Shown: positions 20,332-29,555 of the stretch, piece after piece
How positions within the stretch are numbered: the first letter of the stretch is position 1
How the letters are laid out: each line of letters begins with the position of its first letter
From: Segniliparus rotundus DSM 44985
Lineage (GTDB): Bacteria; Actinomycetota; Actinomycetes; Mycobacteriales; Mycobacteriaceae
Length of the DNA: 64,000 nt
Direction: 5' to 3'
Assembly (NCBI RefSeq): GCF_000092825.1
Contig: NC_014168.1
Span: 797,946 to 861,945, forward strand
Translations under genes and position numbers: made by a program
Notes under the pieces: model-generated
What the model was told of the DNA's origin: nothing
What the model saw: the letters and a program-made list of their open reading frames with translations, nothing else
The model's database searches: none

Positions 20332-20454
20332 GATTTTCCCGGGCCGACCCCCACGCGGTTTTCTGAGTCCCCAAAACTTGCACCGTGCTGTCCAGCCTGT
20401 TCGTCGAAACGGCCCGGTGCAGCCCGGGGCGATACGGCGCGCGAATAAATTCGT

Positions 20455-20482
20455 TTGACGAAACTAATATCGCGCTATGATC
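20455..20482 (+). promoter_or_regulatory. Sigma-A-type promoter with overlapping palindrome
   Basis: TTTGAC (20455-20460), a 16-base spacer and TATGAT (20477-20482): close to consensus and rare in this GC-rich sequence. The -35 is embedded in the inverted repeat TTCGT-TTG-ACGAA (20451-20463), an operator candidate. A related TTCG-T-CGAA sequence lies at about 20401-20409. Confidence 0.65.
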
Positions 20483-20538
20483 TCCTGAGCCTCAAAGACG
20501 AGGCAGTGGACACATGCGAAGAAATGGACGAAGAAACG

Positions 20539-21501
20539 ATGAGCACGCCGCACACGGCCAAGAATGCCTGGAAGAGATTGTTCGCATTGGCCGCCAGCGC
20601 GAGCGCCTTGCTCGGCGCGCTCGCGCCCGCCGCGCAGGCCGCGCCGAGCGCGAACGGCCCGCGCATCACAAACCAAGAGCACGTCGCGGACAACTGGTGG
20701 AAGATCACCGTTTACTCGCCGTCGATGGACAAAGAGATCGTCAACGACGTCTCGCGCGCCCCCGGCGCGTCCGCCCCCACGTTCTACCTGTTGCAGGGGA
20801 CTGAAGGCGGGCAGGACGGCAGGTCGTGGTTCGACCTCACCGCAGCGCCCGAGTTCTTCAAGGGCAAACGGGTGAACGTCATCGCCCCCATCGGCGACCC
20901 CGGCAGCATGTACACCGATTGGGACCAGGACGATCCGGTCCTCGGCCGGGTGCGGTGGCAGACGTATCTCACGCGCGAGCTGCCCGCCGCGCTCGGCAAG
21001 CAGTTCGGGGAGAGCGCCAAGCACGCGGTCGGCGGCGTCTCGATCAGCGGGGCCCCCGCCCTTGACCTCATGGCGCAGGACCCGAAGTTCTTCGCGGCAG
21101 CCGCCTCGTACAGCGGCTGCCCGATCACCAGCGGCGCGCGTGAGTGGGAGACGGCTTCACTGGTGCGCTACGCGGGCGGCGGGGACCCCGCCAACATGTG
21201 GTCGGGGGACGAATGGGCCGAGCACGACCCTTCCTTGAACCTGCCCAAGCTCAAAGGCAAGCCGATCTACTTGGGCGCGTCGAGCGGAGCCCCTGGGGAG
21301 GACCAGGGCGCTGTCGGCAGCGGCTTCATCGAAGGGCTGGCGCAGCAGTGCACGGACGAGTTCGCGCAACAAGCTCGCGAGGCCGGGCTCAACCCGACCT
21401 ACGACCGGCGCGAGCAGGGCGGCCACGACTGGGACTTCTTCGAGTCCGAGATGGAGGCTTCCTGGAGCCAGGTCATCGCCCCCGCCCTCGGGACGAAATG
21501 A
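20539..21501 (+). CDS. Secreted mycolyltransferase/antigen 85-like esterase
   Basis: A 320-residue exported alpha/beta-hydrolase of the antigen 85 (esterase D/mycolyltransferase) family. Members transfer mycolic acids to trehalose or arabinogalactan in the cell envelope. A signal peptide covers about residues 1-33 and ends near AQAAPS. The nucleophile elbow is GGVSISGAPALD, and the catalytic His lies in EQGGHDWDFF, matching GTHSWEYW of Ag85. ATG 20539 was chosen; ATG 20524 would add five residues, and the ATG at 20455 is impossible because it is inside the promoter. Single gene with its own strong promoter. Confidence 0.87.
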   Translation: MSTPHTAKNAWKRLFALAASASALLGALAPAAQAAPSANGPRITNQEHVADNWWKITVYSPSMDKEIVNDVSRAPGASAPTFYLLQGTEGGQDGRSWFDLTAAPEFFKGKRVNVIAPIGDPGSMYTDWDQDDPVLGRVRWQTYLTRELPAALGKQFGESAKHAVGGVSISGAPALDLMAQDPKFFAAAASYSGCPITSGAREWETASLVRYAGGGDPANMWSGDEWAEHDPSLNLPKLKGKPIYLGASSGAPGEDQGAVGSGFIEGLAQQCTDEFAQQAREAGLNPTYDRREQGGHDWDFFESEMEASWSQVIAPALGTK

Positions 21502-21555
21502 CCATTCGTCTGCCGGGCGTCCCGACCCGGCGACGGGCCAGGCGCGCTGTGCGGG

Positions 21556-22545
21556 TCAGATCTTGGACATGCCCACGGTCGGGGTGATGCTGCAGGAGCG
21601 GTCCTCGCCATCGGCCGCTTTGGAGGTCACAGTGCCGAAGACCGTGGACAGGACGCGGCCTTTGCCGGTCGGGATGATCGCGGTGAACGTGGCGGGCCCG
21701 GTGGTGGCGTTGATGGCGGGGTTCGGGAGCAGCCTCGCTTGGCCCTTCGCGCCGGTGTCCAGGTTGAACCAGTTCACCGACAGCGGGTGGGCGTCGTCGG
21801 CCACGGCTGCCCCGGTCCCCAACGCGGTGAAGACGTAGCCGGCTTCGCCCTCTTTCGGACCAGGCGCGGGGGCTTCCTGCGGGCCGGCCGCAACGAGGGC
21901 CTTGCCCATCGCGTTGCCGTCGCCGTCCGAGCCTTGGATGCAGTTCATGCCAATGGTGGGCAGCATGAATTCCTGGATCCTCGGCGCGGCGTCGTCCCCG
22001 CCGGGCAAGGAAGGCGATCCGGGGGCGACGTCTTGGCCGGGGCTCGGGGCGGGCGCGGCCGGAACGGCGCCTGGTTCCTGGTTGCGGAGCATGGAGGTGG
22101 CCCGGACCATCGCGCCTTGGTACTCCGAGGGCAGATGCGCTTGGCCGAGGACGCCTTGCATTTGCGAGAGCAATTGCTGCGTCTGGTCCGTGTCGCGCAC
22201 GCCCGGCTCGGAGACGGCGCCGATCAGGGCGGGGATGTACGAGGTGGCGGCGCGGATCACCTGGGGGTCGATCGCCACCTGGTCGAGGTTCTGCGGGATG
22301 GCGGGCAAGGAGACGGGGGAGCCGGAGACAGCCATCGGCGCGTTCGGCGCGGGGGCGACCGGCGTGGTGTCGGGTTCGGCAGAGGCGGGGGAGAGCCCGA
22401 CGAGCCCTGCGGCGAGCAGGACGCCCGCGATGGCTCGCGGCGCGCGCGAAAGCGGCGTCGGGTTCGTTCGCGCTCCGCCGCTCGCGGCGGCGCTCCTCAA
22501 AGAACCGGCCGCGATTTTCTGCGGAAGTGCGCGCTGCTGCGACAT
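21556..22545 (-). CDS. Secreted conserved hypothetical protein
   Basis: A 329-residue exported protein. After a basic Arg-rich start comes a hydrophobic stretch (AIAGVLLAAGLVGLSPASA, ending near residue 55), then Pro/Ala-rich linkers and a C-terminal beta-rich domain. It holds two Cys, in GMNCIQGSDGDGN and EDRSCSITPTVG, likely disulfide-bonded. The style is that of mycobacterial secreted proteins of unknown function; no enzyme motif was seen. ATG 22545 has AGGAGA nine bases upstream; the frame remains open upstream without support. It diverges from lpqW. Confidence 0.75.
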   Translation of the reverse strand: MSQQRALPQKIAAGSLRSAAASGGARTNPTPLSRAPRAIAGVLLAAGLVGLSPASAEPDTTPVAPAPNAPMAVSGSPVSLPAIPQNLDQVAIDPQVIRAATSYIPALIGAVSEPGVRDTDQTQQLLSQMQGVLGQAHLPSEYQGAMVRATSMLRNQEPGAVPAAPAPSPGQDVAPGSPSLPGGDDAAPRIQEFMLPTIGMNCIQGSDGDGNAMGKALVAAGPQEAPAPGPKEGEAGYVFTALGTGAAVADDAHPLSVNWFNLDTGAKGQARLLPNPAINATTGPATFTAIIPTGKGRVLSTVFGTVTSKAADGEDRSCSITPTVGMSKI

Positions 22546-22777
22546 GGGGCGGATCTCCTGTGTTGTGACTGATGTGGCGTGCGTGACGTTCGCCCAGACG
22601 TTACCCACAACGTCGCCGCGCGCTGATATTTCTGGCTCGACCTGCGGTGACGTGATCCAATCGTGACGCATCTCGTGCGAAACGGTGACCGCGTGCGATA
22701 CTGCATGGGGCCATATTGCAGAAAGACCGAGCACGAGCAGCACAAGTCGGCGGGGAGAGGAAGGGAGAGCGGCATTG

Positions 22778-24490
22778 ATGCGGTGCGCACGACGGGTGTT
22801 CTCTGTCGGGCTCTCGCTCGTGCTCCTCGGCTCCGGGTGCTCCGGCTCCTTCGCCCCGCAACGTTCCTCCACCACCACGCAGAGCGCCGCGCCGCCTGGT
22901 CCGCGCTCTGTGATCGTCGCGGTGGACGGCGTCGGGGTCGGCGACGGCGGCTTCAACCCGCACCTCGTCGCCGATCTCTCCCAAGTGACCGCCGCTGTCG
23001 CGTCGCTGACGTTGCCGAGCCCCTTCCGGCCCGCCGCCGACCCGTCCGCCCCCGGCGGCGTCGCGTGGAACTTGGACCGCTCGTTCCTCGCCGCCGCCGA
23101 CGTGGTGGGACATGCCCCGTTCACCGTTCGTTACCGTGTGCGCGGCGAGGCGCAATGGTCGGACGGGGCTCCGATCGCCGCTGAGGATTTCCAGTACCTC
23201 TGGCGGCAGATGACCACACAGCCCGGGGTCGCCGACGCCGGCGGATACGGGCTGATCGACGAGATCCGGTCCGGAGCTGGCGGCAAAGAGGTCACCGTCG
23301 TTTTCCGCGACGAGTACCCGCGCTGGAAAGAGTTGTTCGCCGACCTCCTGCCCGCCCACGTCGGGCGCGACGACCTCGGTGGTTTCCCCAGGGCTTTCCA
23401 GAACGGCATCACCGTGGCGGGCGCCAGCTTCCGCGTCGAGCACATGGACCGCAACAAAGAGGAAGTGGAACTGGTCCGCAATGACCGGTACTGGGACTCC
23501 CCGGCGTGGGCGGACAAGATCCTGCTGCGGCGGATGGGCTCGGGCACGCAGCTGGCGGCGGCGTTGCGCAACAAGGAGGCGCAGCTCGTCCTCGTGCACG
23601 GCAGCGCGTCCGTGCTCGCCCAGTTGCAGGCGGTCCCGCAAGTGCGGGCCGAGGTCAGGGCCGGGCAGGCCGCCTTGAGCCTCATCCTCAACGCCAGAGA
23701 CGCGCGGTTGCGCGACCAAGAGGCCCGCCAAGCCCTGCTCGGGGTGCTCGACCAAGGCCTGCTCGCGCGCATCGGGGCGCAGGACGCGGTCGCCCTGCCC
23801 CCCGGCGGCGTCGATCCGCCGGAGCGCGTCCTGCCGGACCAGGCTCGGGAGAAGCTCGTGCAGCTGGGGTACGCCCCCCTGCCGGAAAGAACGCCCTCCG
23901 GCCCGGCTCCTGGCGCGCCGCTGATCCTCGGCAAGGACGGGCGCCCACTGGCAATGTCCATCGGCGTCGCGCAGAACGACGCGCGGGCGTTCGCCGTCGC
24001 CAGCACAGCCGCCGACCAATGGCGGTCGATCGGCGTGGCGGCCTCCGTTGTGCAGCTCGCGCCGGAAGAGCTGTACGGCGCGGCGTTGCGCGACAACAAA
24101 GTCCAGGCGATTGTGGGCTGGTCCGCGGCGGGCGGGGATCTCGCCACATCGCTGTACTCGCGCTACGCCTGCCCCGACAACCCCGGCGGGGCGTCATTGT
24201 CGGACCCGCAGGCCCCGGTCGATCCGGTCGGCCTCGGCGGGGTGCGCAACCTCGCAGGCGTGTGCGCGCCGGAACTGCAAACCGATTTCCTTCGGGCGCT
24301 GAGCGGCAAGTTCTCCGGTGCGGACTTGCAGGCTGAGGTGATCGCCCGTTTCACGCCGTTGGCCGTGGAGCTGCCGCTCATGCGGGACGCGGGTTTGTTC
24401 GCTGTCGGCCCTGGGATCAGCGGCGTCGCCTTCGGCGGGCCGTCCTCTGTGGGGCCGATGGCAGGAGCCGCCGGTTGGGAGCTGCATTGA
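22778..24490 (+). CDS. lpqW: LpqW-like substrate-binding lipoprotein (family 5)
   Basis: A 570-residue lipoprotein with the fold of peptide/nickel ABC-transporter binding proteins (SBP family 5). The lipobox LLGSGC (Cys ~20) predicts surface anchoring. Family blocks include FTVRYRVRGEAQWSDGAPI, EDFQYLWRQM and VELVRNDRYWD. Its position two genes before mshB and fbiC corresponds to M. tuberculosis Rv1166 (LpqW), which controls the balance between PIM and lipoarabinomannan synthesis rather than transport. No permease genes are nearby, consistent with that role. ATG 22778, with a purine-rich ribosome binding site, was chosen over the upstream open frame. Confidence 0.82.
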   Translation: MRCARRVFSVGLSLVLLGSGCSGSFAPQRSSTTTQSAAPPGPRSVIVAVDGVGVGDGGFNPHLVADLSQVTAAVASLTLPSPFRPAADPSAPGGVAWNLDRSFLAAADVVGHAPFTVRYRVRGEAQWSDGAPIAAEDFQYLWRQMTTQPGVADAGGYGLIDEIRSGAGGKEVTVVFRDEYPRWKELFADLLPAHVGRDDLGGFPRAFQNGITVAGASFRVEHMDRNKEEVELVRNDRYWDSPAWADKILLRRMGSGTQLAAALRNKEAQLVLVHGSASVLAQLQAVPQVRAEVRAGQAALSLILNARDARLRDQEARQALLGVLDQGLLARIGAQDAVALPPGGVDPPERVLPDQAREKLVQLGYAPLPERTPSGPAPGAPLILGKDGRPLAMSIGVAQNDARAFAVASTAADQWRSIGVAASVVQLAPEELYGAALRDNKVQAIVGWSAAGGDLATSLYSRYACPDNPGGASLSDPQAPVDPVGLGGVRNLAGVCAPELQTDFLRALSGKFSGADLQAEVIARFTPLAVELPLMRDAGLFAVGPGISGVAFGGPSSVGPMAGAAGWELH

Positions 24491-24612
24491 CCGAGACGCT
24501 GCTGGCCGCGACACCGCCGACCGAGACGCACAGGGGCGGAGGGCTTCGCCGCAATTCCCCGCCCGCCGACCTCAACGCCGCCGGGGCGGCCCGAACGAGC
24601 AGAGGACTTTGA
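24487..24612 (+). CDS. Candidate coupled small ORF between lpqW and mshB
   Basis: A 41-codon frame starting at TTG 24487, which overlaps the lpqW stop (TTGA). It ends with TGA at 24610-24612, overlapping the mshB start (TGATG). The peptide is Thr/Ala/Gly/Arg-rich and resembles nothing known. The perfect end-to-end overlaps suggest translational coupling across an otherwise 120-bp gap, but an open frame of this length arises easily by chance in such GC-rich DNA. Confidence 0.3.
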   Translation: MTETLLAATPPTETHRGGGLRRNSPPADLNAAGAARTSRGL

Positions 24613-25565
24613 TGAACGACAACGACAGCCCGAGGGCGCTCTTCGTGTTCGCGCACCCCGACGACGAGACCATTCTCAGCGGCGGCACCATGGCCCGCCT
24701 CGCCGCAGAAGGAGCCCACGTCTCTCTCTTGACATGCACGCTTGGCGAGGAGGGCGAGGTCATCGCCCCCGAGTTGCGCGAGCTTGCCGCCGACCGGGCC
24801 GACCAGCTCGGCGGCTGGCGGATCGCGGAGCTGCGCTCGGCATTGGACCGGCTGGGGTCGCCGCGGGGCGCCCGGATCAGCCAACATTGGCTCGCCGGTC
24901 CGGGCAGATGGCGGGACTCGGGCATGGCCGCTGGGCGCAACACCCATCCGCGCGCGTTCATCGGGGGCGATTTCGGCGAGCAGGCCAGGGCGGCGGCGAA
25001 GACGATCCGAGAGGTGCGCCCGCACGTCGTGGTCACCCATGACCCCGAGGGCGGCTACGGGCACCGGGACCACATCTACGCCAACCGCCTCGTCGTGGAA
25101 GCGGTCAAGATCGCCGCCGCGGAGACGCACAGCGAGTTCGGCGCGCCCTGGCAGGTGAAGAAGTTGTATTGGACGGGCATTGGCGAATCGGCGTGGCGGC
25201 GCGCGATCAAAGAGCTCGGCCGGCGGGCGATCCCGGACGGCTTCGAGCTCGTGCACGCCGACGTGGCCAAGCCTCGGCGGGACGAGGAGATCACGACTGT
25301 CGTGGACATCGGCGATTACCGCGCCGCGAAGCTCGCGGCATTGGCCGCGCACGCCACACAAATCACCGTCTGCCACGAGCTCGCGGCGTTCGCCTTGTCC
25401 AACAAGGCGCTCACCCCAGTGCCTGCCGAAGAGCATTTCCTGCTAGTCCCGCTCCGCTTCGGCGCTGTCGACAACCAGGATCTCGACAACCGCAACCCGA
25501 ACAGCCAGCCCCCGGCGGACCAGGCCCGCGAAGACCATCTGCTGACGGGGCTCGGGTTTGCCTGA
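24612..25565 (+). CDS. mshB: GlcNAc-Ins deacetylase of mycothiol synthesis
   Basis: A 317-residue zinc deacetylase that removes acetate from GlcNAc-inositol, the second enzymatic stage of mycothiol formation. The LmbE/PIG-L family zinc motif AHPDDE is at ~13-18 and the third ligand in GYGHRDHIYANRL. These, with GARISQHWLAGPGRWRDSGM, match M. tuberculosis MshB (Rv1170, 303 aa). The C-terminus is slightly longer and Asn/Asp-rich. ATG 24612 was preferred to TTG 24609. It is co-directional with lpqW upstream and overlaps the next membrane protein gene by 8 bp. Confidence 0.94.
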   Translation: MNDNDSPRALFVFAHPDDETILSGGTMARLAAEGAHVSLLTCTLGEEGEVIAPELRELAADRADQLGGWRIAELRSALDRLGSPRGARISQHWLAGPGRWRDSGMAAGRNTHPRAFIGGDFGEQARAAAKTIREVRPHVVVTHDPEGGYGHRDHIYANRLVVEAVKIAAAETHSEFGAPWQVKKLYWTGIGESAWRRAIKELGRRAIPDGFELVHADVAKPRRDEEITTVVDIGDYRAAKLAALAAHATQITVCHELAAFALSNKALTPVPAEEHFLLVPLRFGAVDNQDLDNRNPNSQPPADQAREDHLLTGLGFA

Positions 25566-25944
25566 CAACGCTGCGCCTGGCGCCCGCGCGCTGCGGGTGT
25601 GGAACATGGTCTTGCTCGCCGCGCTCGTCGCGCTGTCCGCTTTCGCGGCCTTGACGGGCGCGTTCTTTCTGCCGTTGTGGTGCAACGGCATGCCTTGCCC
25701 GGTGTCCGCTCTGCTGTGCGGGGCGCTCAACGTCGTGATCATGCTGACCGCCACATGGGCTGTGCCGCGCGCGGGTTTGGTCCCGCTCCTGGTGTGGCTG
25801 CTTGTCTGTGTGGCCTGCTTGATGCCAGGTCCGAGGGGCGGGGGGAACATGCTCTCCGCGATTCCCGATTGGCGCGTTCCGTTCTATCTGGCGTTGGGGG
25901 CGTTGCCTGCCGCGCTGGCCCGGCGGCTCCTCAGGAGGGAATAA
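25558..25944 (+). CDS. Small membrane protein (Rv1171-like)
   Basis: A 128-residue integral membrane protein with about four transmembrane helices (~15-38, 47-66, 70-90, 104-120). Its place between mshB and fbiC is the place of M. tuberculosis Rv1171, a conserved membrane protein of unknown function. Translation begins at TTG 25558 inside the end of mshB (8-bp overlap), so expression is probably coupled. It contains a Cys pair, CNGMPC, in the first extracytoplasmic loop. Confidence 0.72.
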   Translation: MPDNAAPGARALRVWNMVLLAALVALSAFAALTGAFFLPLWCNGMPCPVSALLCGALNVVIMLTATWAVPRAGLVPLLVWLLVCVACLMPGPRGGGNMLSAIPDWRVPFYLALGALPAALARRLLRRE

Positions 25945-25961
25945 CCCCGGCGCTGTCAGCG

Positions 25962-25967
25962 TAGTAT
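25962..25967 (+). promoter_or_regulatory. -10 box for leaderless fbiC
   Basis: TAGTAT ends six bases before GTG 25974, and no Shine-Dalgarno lies in between. This indicates that fbiC has its own promoter and a leaderless mRNA. Confidence 0.55.
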
Positions 25968-25973
25968 CTCTTT

Positions 25974-28499
25974 GTGACTGCTTCTGCTTCCGCCATACGA
26001 CGAGCACTACGCAGAGCTCGGGACGCTGTGACGCTCAACCAGGACGAAATCACAGCGCTCCTGCACGCCAGAGGGGAGGATCTCGACGACCTCGTGCGTT
26101 CTGCTGGCCGAGTCCGCGACGCCGGGCTGGCCGCCGAAGGCCGGGAGGGCGTCGTCACCTACTCGAAGAAGGTCTTCATCCCGCTGACCCGTCTTTGCCG
26201 GGACCGGTGCCATTACTGCACGTTCGCCACCAGCCCCGCGAAACTGCGCGAGGCGGGCCAGGGGTTGTATTTGGAGCCGGACGAGGTGCTCGCCATCGCC
26301 CGCCAGGGCGCGGGGCTCGGCTGCAAGGAGGCGCTGTTCACCCTCGGCGACCGTCCGGAGGACCGCTGGCCGCAGGCGCGGCAGTGGCTCGACGAGCGGG
26401 GCTATGATTCGACGCTCGCCTATGTGCGGGCCATGTCGGTCCGGGTCCTTGAGGAGACGGGCCTCTTGCCGCACCTGAACCCCGGCGTGATGAGCTGGGA
26501 GGAGATGTCCCGGCTCAAGCCCGTCGCGCCGTCGATGGGGATGATGCTGGAGACCTCCTCCCGCCGCCTGCACACCGAGAAGGGCGAGGCCCATTACGGC
26601 AGTCCGGACAAAGACCCCGAGGTCCGGCTCCAAGTCATCACCGACGCGGGACGGTTGAACATCCCGTTCACCACCGGCCTTTTGATCGGGATCGGCGAGT
26701 CGCTGGCCGAGCGCGCGCAGAGCATCTTGGACCTGCGCAGGCTCTCGAAGGCATACGGCCATGTCCAAGAGGTGATCGTGCAGAACTTCCGCGCGAAACC
26801 AGACACCGCGATGCGCTCCTCCCCGGACGCGGAGTTCGAGGAATTCCTCGCCGCGGTCGCCACCACGCGCGTGGTGCTCGGCCCCTCTGCCCGTGTCCAA
26901 GCGCCGCCGAACCTCGTCTCGCCGGGGGAGTGCCTGCGCCTGCTCGCCGCGGGTGTGGACGACTGGGGCGGCGTTTCCCCGCTCACCCCGGACCACGTCA
27001 ACCCCGAACGGCCGTGGCCGCAACTGGACACGCTCGCAGCGGTCACCGGGGAAGCGGGCTTCCGGCTGGCCGAGCGGCTCACCGCGCACCCGAAGTACCT
27101 GTTGGCCCCTGCGGCGTGGATCGACCCGAGGCTGATCCCGCACATCCGGGCGCTCATGAATCCTCAGACCGGGCTCGCGGACGAGGACGCGAAACCTGTT
27201 GGCCTGCCGTGGCAGGAGCCGGACCCGGATTGGGACTCCAGCGGGCGCACCGACCTGCACGAAGGAATCGACCAGAGCGGGCGCAACACCGAGCACCGCA
27301 GCGACATGCACCAGGCCTTCGGCGACTGGGAGACAGTGCGCGAGAACGCCCGAGCGCTCGCGGCGGAGCCCGAGCGGCTTGAGACCGACGTGCTCGCGGC
27401 GCTCAAGCAGGCCGAACGAGACCCCCGAGCGCTCACCGACGGGCAGTGCCTCGCGCTCGCGACCGCCGACGGCCCCGGCCTGGACGCCCTTGCCTCCCTC
27501 GCCGACGGCTTGCGCCGCGAGGCAGTCGGCGACGACGTCACGTACATCGTCAACCGGAACATCAATTTCACGAATATCTGCTACACCGGTTGCCGGTTCT
27601 GCGCCTTCGCGCAGCGCAAAGGCGACGCGGACGCCTTCACCTTGTCCCTCGGCGAGGTCGGCGACCGCGCCTGGGAGGCGCATGTGCTCGGCGCGACCGA
27701 GGTCTGCATGCAGGGCGGCATCGACCCGGAGCTGCCCGCGAGCGGCTATCTCGATTTGGTGAAGGCGGTCAAGGCCAGGGTGCCGTCGATGCATGTCCAC
27801 GCCTTCTCGCCGATGGAGATCGTCAACGGGGCCGCCCGCGCGGGCGTCTCGTTGCGGGAATGGCTGATCGCCCTGAAAGAGGCCGGTTTGGGGACGATCC
27901 CCGGCACTGCCGCGGAAATCCTTGACGACGAGGTGCGTTGGGTGCTCACCAAAGGGAAGCTTCCGACCAAGACATGGGTCGACGTCGTCACGACCGCGCA
28001 CGAGGTCGGCGTCCGGTCCAGCTCCACGATGATGTACGGGCACGTCGACGCCCCCCGGCACTGGGTCACGCACTTGCGGGTGCTGCAAAAGATCCAGGAC
28101 CGCACCGGCGGGTTCACCGAATTCGTGCCTCTGCCGTTCGTCCATCAGAGCGCGCCTTTGTACCTCGCCGGAGCCGCGCGGCCCGGCCCCACCAAGCGGG
28201 ACAACCGGGCTGTGCACGCGCTCGCCAGGGTGATGCTGCACGGCCGGATCGACAACATCCAGGTGAGCTGGGTGAAACTTGGCACGTCGGGTGCGCAGGC
28301 GATGCTCCAAGGCGGCGCGAACGACCTCGGCGGCACGCTGATGGAGGAGACGATCTCGCGCATGGCCGGTTCCCAGCACGGCTCCGCGAAGACCATCGCG
28401 GAGCTGCGGGGCATCGCCGAAGGGATCGGCAGGCCGATCCGCCAACGCGGAACGCTCTACGAAACTCCCCGGTCCGTGCCGCTCGTCCCATTGGTCTGA
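25974..28499 (+). CDS. fbiC: FO synthase (CofG-CofH fusion)
   Basis: An 841-residue bifunctional radical SAM enzyme making the deazaflavin FO, the chromophore of coenzyme F420, from tyrosine and a pyrimidine intermediate. The N-terminal CofG half has C-x3-C-x2-C at 75/79/82 (CRDRCHYC). The C-terminal CofH half has the second cluster at 536/540/543 (CYTGCRFC). Both halves carry the usual glycine-rich SAM motifs ([19 protein letters not shown]). Length and context (mshB-Rv1171-fbiC-ferredoxin) match M. tuberculosis Rv1173. F420 serves dehydrogenases and nitroreductases. Confidence 0.97.
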   Translation: MTASASAIRRALRRARDAVTLNQDEITALLHARGEDLDDLVRSAGRVRDAGLAAEGREGVVTYSKKVFIPLTRLCRDRCHYCTFATSPAKLREAGQGLYLEPDEVLAIARQGAGLGCKEALFTLGDRPEDRWPQARQWLDERGYDSTLAYVRAMSVRVLEETGLLPHLNPGVMSWEEMSRLKPVAPSMGMMLETSSRRLHTEKGEAHYGSPDKDPEVRLQVITDAGRLNIPFTTGLLIGIGESLAERAQSILDLRRLSKAYGHVQEVIVQNFRAKPDTAMRSSPDAEFEEFLAAVATTRVVLGPSARVQAPPNLVSPGECLRLLAAGVDDWGGVSPLTPDHVNPERPWPQLDTLAAVTGEAGFRLAERLTAHPKYLLAPAAWIDPRLIPHIRALMNPQTGLADEDAKPVGLPWQEPDPDWDSSGRTDLHEGIDQSGRNTEHRSDMHQAFGDWETVRENARALAAEPERLETDVLAALKQAERDPRALTDGQCLALATADGPGLDALASLADGLRREAVGDDVTYIVNRNINFTNICYTGCRFCAFAQRKGDADAFTLSLGEVGDRAWEAHVLGATEVCMQGGIDPELPASGYLDLVKAVKARVPSMHVHAFSPMEIVNGAARAGVSLREWLIALKEAGLGTIPGTAAEILDDEVRWVLTKGKLPTKTWVDVVTTAHEVGVRSSSTMMYGHVDAPRHWVTHLRVLQKIQDRTGGFTEFVPLPFVHQSAPLYLAGAARPGPTKRDNRAVHALARVMLHGRIDNIQVSWVKLGTSGAQAMLQGGANDLGGTLMEETISRMAGSQHGSAKTIAELRGIAEGIGRPIRQRGTLYETPRSVPLVPLV

Positions 28500-28571
28500 C
28501 GACCGTCCCCGCGGCCGGGGACATGCGTCCTCATTTCCGCTGCGATACGCCTCTGTGACGCTTGTTTCTCT

Positions 28572-28599
28572 TTGACCGTGACCGTCGCATTGGTAAAAT
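28572..28599 (+). promoter_or_regulatory. Promoter of the first ferredoxin gene
   Basis: TTGACC (28572-28577), a 16-base spacer and TAAAAT (28594-28599), a near-consensus sigma-A promoter. It would give a leader of about 60 bases before GTG 28664. Confidence 0.6.
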
Positions 28600-28663
28600 C
28601 TCGACAAAGCCAAGGCCCTGTGCTGTCGTGAAAACCTATGCCGTCGAGGAAAGGAGCGCAAAA

Positions 28664-29002
28664 GTGGCGTTTGTTGTCGCGGAGCCCTGTGTGGACGTGA
28701 TCGACCGGTCTTGCGTGGAGGAATGCCCGGTCGATTGCATGTACCTCGGGAAACGAATGGTGTACATCAACCCGGACCTGTGCATCGACTGCGGGGCGTG
28801 CGAGTCGGTCTGTCCGGTGGAAGCGATCTACAACGAGGAAGACCTGCCCGATGAGTGGAGCGCTTTCAAAGAGGCGAACGCGCAATTCTTCGAAGGCGTC
28901 GAGGGGCTGCCTGAGCCGGGCTCTTGCGTGGGCAATGCCTCCGAACTCGGCGAACTCGGCCGTGACGCGCCGTATGTGGCGGCCTTGCCAGCGCGTTCGT
29001 AG
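28664..29002 (+). CDS. 7Fe ferredoxin, copy 1
   Basis: A 112-residue bacterial ferredoxin expected to carry one [3Fe-4S] and one [4Fe-4S] cluster. Cysteines fall in CVDVIDRSCVEECPVDC and CIDCGACESVCPVEA, the actinobacterial FdxA/FdxC pattern. The acidic C-terminal part (DLPDEWSAFKEANAQFF) is also typical. GTG 28664 is preceded by AAAGGAGCGC. The next gene is a paralogue with the same leader, so this is a tandem duplication next to fbiC; M. tuberculosis has one copy here (FdxC, Rv1177). Partners may be cytochromes P450 or other oxidoreductases. Confidence 0.9.
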   Translation: MAFVVAEPCVDVIDRSCVEECPVDCMYLGKRMVYINPDLCIDCGACESVCPVEAIYNEEDLPDEWSAFKEANAQFFEGVEGLPEPGSCVGNASELGELGRDAPYVAALPARS

Positions 29003-29093
29003 CCATTGGCCAGCCTTTTTCGTGACTTTCTGCTGCGCAGAGTACACTGGCAAGACCTTCACCAGCCCTGAAGAAAGCATAAAGGAGCGCCCA

Positions 29094-29420
29094 GTGACGT
29101 ACGTCATCGCTGAGCCCTGCGTGGATGTCATGGACAAGGCGTGCATTGAGGAATGCCCTGTCGATTGCATTTACGAGGGCGAGCGAAGCCTCTACATTCA
29201 TCCAGATGAATGTGTGGACTGCGGGGCGTGCGAACCTGTCTGCCCGGTCGAGGCGATCTTCTACGAGGACGACGTGCCGGACGAATGGGCTTCCTTCACC
29301 ACGGCGAACGCCGAGTTCTTCGACGAGCTGGGCTCGCCCGGAGGAGCGACGAAAGTGGGCAAAACGCCGCACGACGCCCCGTACGTGAAGACATTGCCGC
29401 AAAAATCCAGCCACGAGTGA
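29094..29420 (+). CDS. fdxC: 7Fe ferredoxin, copy 2 (FdxC-like)
   Basis: A 108-residue ferredoxin with the same cluster cysteines (CVDVMDKACIEECPVDC, CVDCGACEPVCPVEA) as the gene before it. It has the ending HDAPYVKTLPQ, which is closest to mycobacterial FdxC. The start GTG 29094 uses an AAAGGAGCGC ribosome binding site identical to that of copy 1. A TACACT box (29043-29048) may give it its own promoter. It precedes dapC, as in M. tuberculosis Rv1177-Rv1178. Confidence 0.9.
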   Translation: MTYVIAEPCVDVMDKACIEECPVDCIYEGERSLYIHPDECVDCGACEPVCPVEAIFYEDDVPDEWASFTTANAEFFDELGSPGGATKVGKTPHDAPYVKTLPQKSSHE

Positions 29421-29555
29421 GCGCCCCTGAGCAGCCCGCCGCGGCTTTCTTCAGCACGTCCCGGCCGTAGCGCCCGCACGGGCTCCCCGCTCCCCGGATC
29501 TCGTCCGTGCGGCCCCCCGCCGCCGGTGCCGTACCCTTGTGTCTGGTGGTGCGAT

